Source: Plenodomus lindquistii (Eukaryota > Ascomycota > Dothideomycetes > Pleosporales > Leptosphaeriaceae). From it: DNA of 64,000 nt. The position numbers and the translations under genes were made by a program. Shown here piece after piece: positions 21,701-30,708 of this stretch. The stretch spans positions 248,001 to 312,000 of the forward strand of contig JANUWI010000002.1 in assembly GCA_025504975.1 (NCBI GenBank). Reading direction: 5' to 3'. The notes under the pieces are model-generated. The model did not search any database. It was not told the origin of the DNA and worked only from the letters and a program-made list of their open reading frames with translations. Position 1 is the first letter of the stretch; each line of letters starts with the position of its first letter.

Positions 21701-23822
21701 CGAGCAGGTCGGAGATTACAGACACATCCACAGCATCCTCTTCTTCGGCACTCAGAGGACGGAACATCAGTATGTCTCGTCCAGCCTCCCCACCGCAACC
21801 GATGCGCCCAACATAGACCGCAAGAGCACCTTCTCAATCAAGAGTCAGTACTGGAGGCGATGCCAATGCTAACTTGGAGGGAGGAACCACGGCAAGCTGG
21901 TTTCGACTGCAGAGATTGGCTAGGTAATGTAGATCGGTGTACTCTGCCGAGGAGATGACCTTGTTGATGTCTCCACCGTCCGCATAACGACCACTTGACT
22001 CAATGGTGTCGGCATTGTAGCGCACAATCTGCGATTTTGTACCACCTGCGACGGTGGCCATTCTGATCCATGCATGATCAGGCGTGGTTGATTTGGTAGT
22101 GTCACGACCGCCGGTCCACTTAAGGGGGCCATTCGCCTGGAATGCATTGAAGAAGCCACGGTCTAGAAGGCCGGAAGTGGTGTGAACAGGAGCTGACAAA
22201 ATTGGATACATGGTCACCTGGTTCCGGAGGTCGTGAACCGGCATACTGATGTATGGCAAGGTTGAAGCCTGCGCCTGGTCGGAAGAGATCTTGAGATTCT
22301 TGGCCTTCTCGAGAATCAAGCCCATCAACAGTCGACATCCTTCAAAGAATCGCTTGGGATCTGATGCTATAGTCTGGACTGGGATCGCAAGCTTAAGTAC
22401 TTCGTAAAGACATTGTGACAGGGCAGCTCGCTCTGAGAATCGCTACACAGAATTAGCAGTATACAACGATAGACATTCATGTACGGCTTACTGGCGTCTC
22501 TCCACGCATCAAAATGTACGTCGTCCGTACGGCAGGTGGGAATCGGGTCAACAGTCGAATGACGTGTAGGACTGCATCCTGTCGTGAAGCTTCCATCTTC
22601 TGTCCCGATACGAGGTCTGTGAAAACTCTCAAGGTCGATAGCAAATTGGCTGTACCGCGATCACTCTGGCCGACATGATGGCTCCAGGCGTCAGCATTCT
22701 TGAAAATGCCGCTCTTGCCATGCAATACTGTTCCCGGAGAAGTCGATTGCCAACGCTGCACGGCGTAAATATTGAGGACGCCGTTGATAGCACAGCTCTC
22801 CAGGCCTGCTTCGGCCAAGGTGACGCCGGCGTTGTGTGCCGTAATCTCAACCGGGCATTCCGAAGTATGAATATCAACGACGAGTTCTCGTTGTGGAAGA
22901 CGGTCGCCACGTTCGCCAGAGACACTCTTTTGTACATCGTGTTTAGAGTGTTGCTTCGTCGAGCAGACAGCCAATATCGGTACCTTGATGTAGCACTTGT
23001 CGAGCAAAATCCTGCGGCTAGGATCTTCAATACCACCGACAGTGGTGATGACTTTGTCTTCAAAATGCTTCGCGAGACAATCTTTGGCAGCCTGCTGCAT
23101 CTTGTTCAAAGTCAGATCCGCAACAGGTATGACGGCCACATCGTTAGTGTTGTAGACAACAATGACACTGTTGAGCGGGTCGTAGGCTTCCGTTGCGCGA
23201 TCATTCAAGCAGGCCTGTTGGTCAATCAGACGGGCGAAGCTACAGTTGCAGGCAAGATCGGGGCAAGAGCCGTCATCCTCGGGAAAGCCCAAAGACTGTT
23301 GAACAACACCCCTGAGCTCTTTTAATGTGCATTCCAATGACACAGCGGTCTCGAGAGGCAAAATCGAATCGAGAGTGGGCGACGAGCGCGCCAATTCTGG
23401 TGTAATGATGCGCAGTTTGAGTGCGCCTCCAGCCTCTGTAGGTTGCGTTGGTGGAAGCGCTTCATGCTGAGATCCATTCGGCATCTGTCCCTTTGTTAGA
23501 TGCTGGCTCTGTGTAAAGAGCCTGGAGGAAGGTGCGGCTAACTCACCTCGATGTTGATGACGGCGTATACAGTCTCCGTTGCACCACCAGGCAGGACATC
23601 TGAGAGCAAGTCTTCTGGGTCGATGAGAGGTCCATCTTCAGTATCGAGGTGCAAGGCGACCTGGAGATCCGTCGCGTCCGGAAGGGCTAGCTTGTGGTGC
23701 AGTGATGCAACGCGCAGCTTGACAGTGTCGATGAGCGCTGAGCAGAGTTCATCTGGTGAGTGCACAATGAGCACGCTCACACGACGCTCCCCGGCTACGA
23801 TAGTGACGGCGTAACGCGCCAT
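18744..23822 (-). CDS. Combined Ubl - vWA - U-box E3 - UBC E2 protein, interrupted by one in-frame TGA
   Basis: Exons: 23822..23547, 23484..22492, 22442..21428, 21377..20026, 19969..19165 and 19108..18744. All phases agree, giving 1601 codons with one internal TGA (codon 626, 21836..21834). Order of domains: two N-terminal ubiquitin-like stretches (1-92 and about 112-200); a vWA first half with MIDAS motif CVDLSSSMG (D707, S709, S711); a coiled region; a U-box (about 897-960: IPRKYCCHISNELMEDPV then FTYDRQNIDRWF); a further ubiquitin-like region with RLTKGRYTNFEL; the vWA second half (from 1213, with LRIIFISDGKDNKST); and a UBC core at about 1450-1601 with HPN (1517-1519) and catalytic-type Cys (GRIC, C1527). 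Such a protein could charge, recruit and transfer ubiquitin alone. If the TGA is real, two products (23822..21834 and one starting at the 21767 ATG) or a pseudogene result. Function is inferred from domains. Confidence 0.85.
21834..21836 (-). other. In-frame TGA within the combined E2/E3 gene
   Basis: The frame reads PPVLTLD-stop-EGALAVYVGRIGCGG. Both sides are in the same frame and look collinear. A CGA to TGA or TGG to TGA transition would explain it. No GT-AG intron with a good donor removes it while keeping frame. Confidence 0.7.
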
Positions 23823-24847
23823 GGCTATCTCGTATGTGGGTACGAGGTTGAAGTTGTGCGGCGAGGTGAGCAGAGGAAAGAGCGAGCGACATGTGAGTAC
23901 TCTTGAAGTTGAGAGTGCTGGTTGCAAAGGGAGCACGTGCATGTGCGTTTGTAGCGGACCGCACCTGCCAGAAGGCGCAGTCGCTCAAATCGAAGGCAAT
24001 AGAGACACATGCAAGCGCAAATGAATGACAGAAGACAGCAGCAACTGCCAGAAGTGGATGCGGGAGGGATCACATAGAAAGCCCATACAATTACAGGCCA
24101 TGACAGTTGTAGATGAGAAAGGATGTTGAAAGAAGGGTGACCGCTCAAGGACTCGGTAGCCATTGCATCACGTTGTAGCTCGTAAATGAAGTGATTGAAA
24201 CGTAACTTACCTTGCCCTCACTGTCTCTAGTAACGACAGGAAGGAAAACGTAATGATATATTCGGAGTTCATATGCCGTGGACGCTACATGATGGTCACA
24301 AGCTGCCGCGCAATGGCGTCAGTCTCGTCATCGTGCATGTGATCACCTTGTATACGACAATGAGGTCCAAGAGATGGAGGCCTCCGCTCCAAACTCCCCC
24401 GAGGTGTTCCAGGGCGACTGATAGGATAGTGTTTACAGCCGTATGGAGTATGATAGCCATCATGTGCCCGCGTAGCTTTGCCTTGTGGAACAGATTCATC
24501 GCGAGGTTGAAGCAAGCAGGGCTAAGACGAGATGAAGCCAATAGAGTCGCATCGGATCACTCGGTATGTCACTCCGGTTTGTAGCGAGCAGTGTGCGCGT
24601 CTTTGGACATACCATTCATGGTGTTGTGGGACGGTCGGTGTAGCTGAGATGGTGAATTGGACAACACGTGTGCACGCGCTTATCGATAACGTTAAGGCGC
24701 CGTCGCCATTGTTCCAGGTGTTCACATTCGTGCCCAAAGAACCCCCACACTATCACATCTGCTGTACTATCCACATACACAACACTGTTAGCTGAAGGCA
24801 GTAGTTACCCTCAGTCGCTTTTCAATCTCGCAGCCCACACTGTCACT
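23823..24847. promoter_or_regulatory. Divergent promoter region, E2/E3 gene / Sec72
   Basis: A one-kilobase head-to-head interval. There are only short open frames without family resemblance. No RNA gene or repeat recognised. Confidence 0.45.
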
Positions 24848-25456
24848 ATGGAGTCGCCCGACACGTTCACCCTCCTCCCGCTGGAGATGGACCCTAATAC
24901 CAAAACCGTCTCCTCGACCAGCACACTCAGCAACGCACTCACCACCGAACTTGCCGCCCTCAACTCCCTGCACAAAGGTCTCCTTAATGTAGAGACACCT
25001 ACCGGCACACCTCCCCCACCAGTCCCCGTCAACCCAAAGCGGTCGGCGCAAATTAGCAAACTGCGCGAGTCCGGCAATACCGAATTCCGCAAGGGCAACG
25101 CCGGCCAAGCAGTCAAACTTTATAGTCTCGCAATCGATATGGCGCTCGGCCGGCCACACTGGGAACCTTCAGGTCTGGTCAGGGAAGAGGTGTCGAGCTT
25201 GTTGAGCAATCGTGCGCAGGCGAACATGGCGCAACAGAATTGGGCAGAAGGCGCAGTGGACGCAGAGGCTAGCGTGGAAATGAAGAAGGTTGGCAATGCA
25301 AAGGGCTGGTGGCGGAGAGGCAAGTGCCTGCTTGAGATGGGCAGACTGGACGAGGCGGAGCTGTGGGTCAAGCAGGGTCTGGAGTTTGAAGCCACAGAGC
25401 AGGACCTGGTCAACTTGAAAGAGGAGATTGAGAAGAAGAAGACGGGTAAGCTGTAG
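24848..25456 (+). CDS. sec72: Sec72-like TPR subunit of the post-translational ER translocon
   Basis: Single exon, 202 aa. Fungal Sec72 joins Sec62/Sec63/Sec71 and uses its TPR domain to receive chaperone-bound preproteins at the ER. The N-terminal TFTLLPLEMDP and the proline run PTGTPPPPVPVNPKRSAQI match the fungal family. The TPR core follows: LRESGNTEFRKGNAGQAVKL, SGLVREEVSSLLSNRAQA and AKGWWRRGKCLLEMGRLDEA. The start at 24848 (ACTATGGAG) gives the expected length; upstream frame has earlier non-family residues. No membrane segment, consistent with a peripheral subunit. Confidence 0.88.
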   Translation: MESPDTFTLLPLEMDPNTKTVSSTSTLSNALTTELAALNSLHKGLLNVETPTGTPPPPVPVNPKRSAQISKLRESGNTEFRKGNAGQAVKLYSLAIDMALGRPHWEPSGLVREEVSSLLSNRAQANMAQQNWAEGAVDAEASVEMKKVGNAKGWWRRGKCLLEMGRLDEAELWVKQGLEFEATEQDLVNLKEEIEKKKTGKL

Positions 25457-26123
25457 GCAAAAGGCCAATGCGGATAAAGAGGATCGGAGCCTGTTACAAT
25501 CGTCGAGGGTGTGAAGCCTCCGCGTGCATTAGGTGGCGTTGGGAGTACAGGCGCTTTGCAATTTCCAACAAAGATCGCATCTCGGTCTGATGCATTCTCC
25601 TCGAGTTCTATTTGTCGACGTGGGCATTCAGTTCGCTGCCCTGACATACAAAGTGCTGTGCGCATTTGACATGGATGTAGAGACAACCGAACGCCATTAT
25701 TTCTCAGACAGCACAATGTCCGGCCCGACCCGCTTGTTTGTATTGGGTTTCAGGGCGTTCTGTAGAGCCGCTGTTTATCTGTGCTCGATAATTAAGATCC
25801 AATAGCTGCGTCTGCCCTCCCCACATCGAACTAGTACATTGCGGCGCAGCTCTTGTCACTTCACACCAGCTCAAGGCATGAATCCTGTCGAGCGCTTATT
25901 CTGGCGCTTTCCGATACATGTGGCTATGCAATCAAATGATAGGTGCCTAGTGGATTGTTGCATCGCGAGGTGTGTATGCCTGGAAACTCGCAGTTTGCTC
26001 TCGACATGCTAGGCGGCAATGCGCGGCAAGCTGTCAGTTCGCATACCAAGCTACTTATATGAAGCAGCCTCTTCGTCTTCTACCGTAGGAAAGAAAACGC
26101 CGATCTCGGTATGTACTGGAACA
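25457..26123. other. Intergenic, Sec72 to zinc-finger gene
   Basis: No gene or repeat recognised; contains 3' UTR and promoter sequence. Confidence 0.5.
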
Positions 26124-27644
26124 ATGGGACCTGAAGCCGCCCAAGAATTTGCACGCCGAATAAAGCAACTCCAAATCCAGGACAACGAACGACGTGATTG
26201 GCTGGAAGTGAGTGGTCTCTCCACCCTTTGGAACCTGTACAAACCTCGATTGCCGTAGCTGATCCCGTAAAGGCCACCCATGCTCGTCTCGAGGAGCTTA
26301 TACAGAAGTACAGCGACAGCTGTAGTGATCTCGAAAGGGAACGGATTGCTGGGCGTGAGACGCAGAAACTCATTCTGGAATGGGAGGGTAGGTTTACAAG
26401 TTTGCGGCAGCATGTGGTATGTCTTTTGCACGACCCAAGGTGCAAGTGATGAACATTGGCTGAGCTTGGTTCCAGGATGACGCTTCTTTTGTTCTTCTAT
26501 TGCTTGACGCTGATGCAGATGAATATGTAGTAAGTTTGCCTAACTCATCATTAGCTAGTACTAACACTGCAAAGTTCAAGGACGAATACTATCTGACTCC
26601 AGAAGGCGGGCGTAAGGCAGCATGTGAACTCCATAAGCTTGCTAAGGAGTATATTGGCACCTTGGAACCAAACCTGGCTCACTTACCAATAGTGATCAAA
26701 GCATTTGCAAACGGCAATGGCATGTCGAAGTTTCTGTCTGATTTTGGTGTCACAAAGCCGTCGAAGTCGCTGTGGAACTTCGCCAAAGACTTCTCTCAAG
26801 CCCACGCCTCGTCAGATTTTGTTCTTGTGGGTAGTGGAAAGGATCGTGCGGATAAGAAGATCAAGGGTTTGTCACTCCTGCCTGTCCTTGGTAGTGTCTG
26901 CTTGGGCTAATTTGAGCAGGTTACTTTGAACAATTTGTTCGAAATCCAACGTGTCGCCACATCATTCTTGGGGCAAGTCATGATAATGGCTACGTGCGAA
27001 TGCTCGAGGACTTTTCGTCGGATGATAGCGTCGTGGAACGCGTGACACTTCTACACTCTTACAATATTGGTAAAGAGTTCAGGAATCTGCCGTTTCGAAG
27101 CACCAAAATGGAGAGTGTTTTCCGCGATGCTTCACCGAAGACTCCAGGGAATGACAGTACTTGTAGCGACCAAGGTACTGTCGAGACGGAAGAGATACCA
27201 GCGACCATACCTAGTACCTGGGCGGCCGTTACCGGCATTGACCAGGAGCCTTCTGACAATAGCACCCGGTCTAGTACACAGTCTCCAACTCCTATTGCCG
27301 TCTCGGTCAATAAGCACGGTCATCGTATTGACCAAGCTCTCCCTCGACCAACCCAATCAGCGACTGATAGCTGGAATTACAAGATTAAAGTCGCAAAGAT
27401 AAGGTACTGCCGCGCGTACCATTTGAAAGACGGGTGTCCTGGAGGATGTGGCTTTTCGCATGGCTCGTTGACAGATGACGAGAAGGGCATGTGGCGAGTG
27501 TCCCTGAGACGTGAGCCGTGCTACGATGGGCTTGACTGTCGCAGACCGAAGTGTTATTATGGCCATAATTGCTTCTGTAAGAAGACTGATTGTAAGTTTA
27601 CAAAGGCGGAGCACGCCGTCCATACAAAGTCATCAGCTTTGTAG
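26124..27644 (+). CDS. DUF7923-like protein with C-terminal CCCH zinc fingers
   Basis: Five exons: 26124..26207, 26273..26416, 26476..26529, 26575..26866 and 26920..27644, total 432 aa. An N-terminal coiled coil (ARLEELIQKYSDSCSDLERE) leads into an alpha/beta domain beginning FVLLLLDADADEYVF, where other fungal members have VLVDGDGY, and continuing to CRHIILGASHDNGYVRML; this resembles the NYN/PIN-like DUF7923 family. The C-terminus has clustered Cys/His: YCRAYHLKDGCPGGCGFSHG and a second C-rich segment CYYGHNCFCKKTDCKFTKAEH, typical of CCCH RNA-binding fingers. RNA metabolism is likely, nuclease activity uncertain. All splices are GT-AG and in phase. It abuts the left end of the putative mobile element. 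Confidence 0.78.
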
Positions 27645-28438
27645 GTAGCCTGAGTGTTCTGAGCTGTGAAGGCGAGACGGCAATTGAATGCTGGGCAGGC
27701 AGTGCTACTTGTAGATATCAATTTATCGGGGGTTCTAATGCCAATACGGCATTGCCTTCGAATTATCATCATGATTCCTGAATTCCTTAGAAAGTGCTTA
27801 AAGGGCTGATTTGGCCTGCAGAGTCTTAGATGTCTATACTCTTCCAAGGATCTCATCTTGAATCCACTTCTCAAACCTCGGACAGACAATATATGCATGG
27901 TCACCAGTTGGCAAGAAATTTTAGTCTCGCTACCGTTGTGTATCGGCACAAGCTATTCTTCATGATCTGTATAGAGGAGCGGGTATTTGTTACGTCTACA
28001 ACACAATATTCCAGTACGATTCCTAGCCCCACAAAGTAGCAGGGAGGTAGTTAATTGACGCAAAGGCTTACAGGACAGACTCTCAGCTAGACATAGAGTA
28101 CACAAAGTAGGAATGAATACGCTTCCTGGTACTGTTGACGTGTTGTCATGGCCTTGTGTTTCCATCACTGATTACAACTTTCGCCGCAACCGGAGCTCGA
28201 AGCCTTACGGATAATGCGGCGATTGCACGGAAGTTTGTGTTAAGTGGATTTTTTTACACTTCACGCAACATGTGCATAGTTGCTTGAAATGGGGTGACTA
28301 GTAATGAGCTAGCGCGGTAGACAAGTGGAGTTCTTTCAACCTCTCGGGTTGGTGTTGTGAGTGTGGGGCGGTTATCGGCCTGGAGTTTATTGTCATTATA
28401 TACATACTGTTGACGTTTTCATGTATCAAATCATCAAA
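27645..28438. other. Intergenic left flank of the mobile element
   Basis: Relatively AT-rich. No gene found. It ends at the tRNA-like sequence that begins at 28439. Confidence 0.5.
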
Positions 28439-28475
28439 GGGCTTGTGGTCTAGTGGTATGATTTTCCCTTAGCAT
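28439..28475 (+). repeat. Left tRNA-Ala(AGC)-like inverted end
   Basis: Begins GGGCTTGTGGTCTAGTGGTA (A-box-like) and reaches TTAGCAT, an anticodon loop with AGC. The downstream sequence does not form the anticodon 3' stem, T-arm or acceptor stem in place, so it is not a functional tRNA. It mirrors 36323..36359. Confidence 0.65.
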
Positions 28476-28652
28476 TGCCGGGTATCGAACACCTGAAGAT
28501 TCGAATGGGAGAGGTCCTCTTCTGGGTGGGCGCTGAAAAGACTCCCATGATCGTCCTAGCTGCAACCTGTCTTATGCACTGGTGGAACCCGGATAGGAAA
28601 CAATGTATTCACGACTTTTGGTCCAGTTTGATTCACCTCGCCCACTTCAACA

Positions 28653-30123
28653 CTAATCACTGCAGCCTTCGAAATCCGTCTCTGCACTCTCTGCACCTTC
28701 CGCATCCGAAGATTCTGGAACTCTTCCAGTTGGAAGTTGTGCCGCCCTCACACCGGCTCCACGACCGTGACCATCACCACCGACCATTTTACCTTGCTTG
28801 GCAATGTTCATCGCGAGATTATCCTCGTCCTCATCTTCATCACTCTCCACGAGCGGACGCTTTCTCTTGGTACGTCCAACCGTTCCTTCGCCGGCGCCAG
28901 AAGGTTGCTCTTCCTCTTCACTACCACTCAAACCTTGCATCTCGCTTGGTGCGAGGCTTGTGCCTCTGCTCATCGAACGACTCTTGCTACGGGAACGGGA
29001 GCGGTCTCGCTCACCGAGTACTGTACGGACCATGGCACGGAGGGTGGTTTCATTGAAACCCTTGCCGTTTTGGAGTGGATACGAGGGAAGGCCGGCGAGC
29101 TTCTCAACGAGACCGGTCAGGACGTCATCGGACATCGTACGATCCCAAGCGTCGATATCCATTTCTGCATCAAGAACATCGAGCTGTTGAGTCATCCATG
29201 TCCTTATAGCCTTCTTCTCTGCCGGCGTGAAGTCGGTAGGCCAGGCTGCGTCATCCACGTTTGCCTCTGGGAACTGCGTCGTCCACTGTCGCAATGCAAT
29301 GTCCAAGGCATTTCGAAGTACCGCTAATTCCTTCTCAACCTCTGCGCCGACATCAAGCTGCCCAGTTGGTACCGGCATAGAAGCCGCCATTGCGGCCTGC
29401 ACTTCTGCCGGCTTGGAGACGGCGACATCGAGGCCGAGAGAGAGGTAGAACCGGTGGAGCAACGGGTTGTGCAGAGTGACTTCGCCTTCAAACAAGTTAG
29501 CATAGCAGAGTTATTTACTGTAAATCATACTTACCATATGTCGCATGTAGCTCATGGAACGCATGCTCATAATTGACCGAGTAATCCGGTGACAAATCCT
29601 GCATACCAGAGATTGTACTATGTAGGAAACCGACAACGTCAATAGCTTCTTTGAGTTCCGCGCTGAGATCATCGCACTCGTCTCTCAGATGGTACTTCCT
29701 CCACTGTGGTGTGTTCATCTTCTCAAGTATGGACCTCGTGCCGGCCGAAATAGACGTTTTTGCGGGCGCCAACATAAGATTCGTAAGGACTGAACGTGCT
29801 TCGGCTTGGGCGACTGGATCGGACTCTTTGGCTTTCGCCTTCTTGGTCTTCGCAGCAGTCGTAGCCGGTGCTGAGTCGGTGGTGCCCTGTGCATTCGCAG
29901 ATGTCGGTGCCGGTGCTGTGCCTGTGGTTGACGATACGCCTACCGTTGCGTCGCCACGGGCCCGCTTGAATTCATCGATGAGAGCCGCCTTGTTACCGGT
30001 GCGCTTGACCTTGCCATACTCGCCGCTTTCGTGCATCTCTTTCAGAACCTGCTTCATTCCATTCACGCTCAACTTCTCGAACGCGTCTGGCGCAATCATG
30101 CCGGGGCTGCTGTCTGAAGCCAT
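28653..30123 (-). CDS. SAP-like domain protein, element cargo
   Basis: Two exons: 30123..29535 and 29485..28653, total 473 aa. The 49-nt intron (GTAAGT donor, GCTAAC branch, TTGAAG acceptor) joins two open frames into one protein. Residues about 12-55 (FEKLSVNGMKQVLKEMHESG then KAALIDEFKRARG) look like a SAP DNA-binding helix-linker-helix. An Ala/Thr/Lys linker follows, then a helical middle region from MNTPQWRKYHLRDEC to NPLLHRFYLSLGLDV and TDFTPAEKKAIRTWMTQQLD. The C-terminus is Arg/Ser-rich (RDRSRSRSKSRSMSR) then acidic, with a basic KRKRP nuclear-localisation-like patch. Probably a nuclear DNA-binding accessory protein. No homologue is recognised, and its role in transposition is inferred from position. 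Confidence 0.68.
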
Positions 30124-30708
30124 TATTTGTGTGATGTTGCAAGCGATGCTCCGCCGGTGGACTGTGTATGATGTGTCGTCTGTCGAAATGACGAGGAAGT
30201 TTGGTAAACGCGGTGGTGCGGGGATGCAACCAGTGCAAACGCTGTAATTTGGTTGTGGTCGACATGGCGGTGAGGATGAGAGTGAGGGCAAGAACATAGA
30301 CTGCAACTCTATTCAGCTCACGACCAGGGACCGCATCACACACCAAAGAAGGAATTTACAATATGTTGTTACATTTTTTTGGTGCCTTTAAGGGCGTTTT
30401 GATATTTTATAACTTCAACCAAGTTCATCCTTGACATATCACTAGACGTGTGAGTTCACGTTGGTGATGTCCATGTTGGAAATGATGATGACGCAAAAAC
30501 AAAAGGAAAAGAAGAAACTAGGGAAGAAACTCGAAGAAAGCCAATAAAAAGAAAGAGACCATTTGACCCCTCGGTGTCCTGCCGGCACAGTGGCGAACTC
30601 GTAAGCAGTCAAACCCAGAAAAAGAAGAAGATCGCACATCAAAAGACCATCGTGCTCAGTCTCGTCGCCGGCCGGTAGCCGGTAGAACAGTCGCATGTTC
30701 GGTCATGC
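30124..30708. other. Spacer between element genes
   Basis: Promoter of the SAP-like gene and 3' UTR of the 568-aa gene. Contains GCCGGCCGGTAGCCGGTAG near 30666, one of the densest CCGG clusters, in non-coding sequence. Confidence 0.5.

Noticed and set aside
21837..21877. Possible 41-nt intron (GTTAGC...TTGAG) that would remove the in-frame TGA
   Set aside because: Removing it shifts the frame against the downstream vWA sequence, while both sides already share one frame. An alternative 75-nt intron with a GTCGAA donor would keep frame but has a poor donor and removes family-like sequence.
28439..28520. Functional tRNA-Ala with an intron at the left element end
   Set aside because: Anticodon 3' stem, T-arm and acceptor 3' strand cannot be formed in order, even allowing an intron after the anticodon.
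28475..29327. Plus-strand frames of about 190 codons opposite the SAP-like gene
   Set aside because: They are shadows of the minus-strand exons, which splice cleanly and have better composition.
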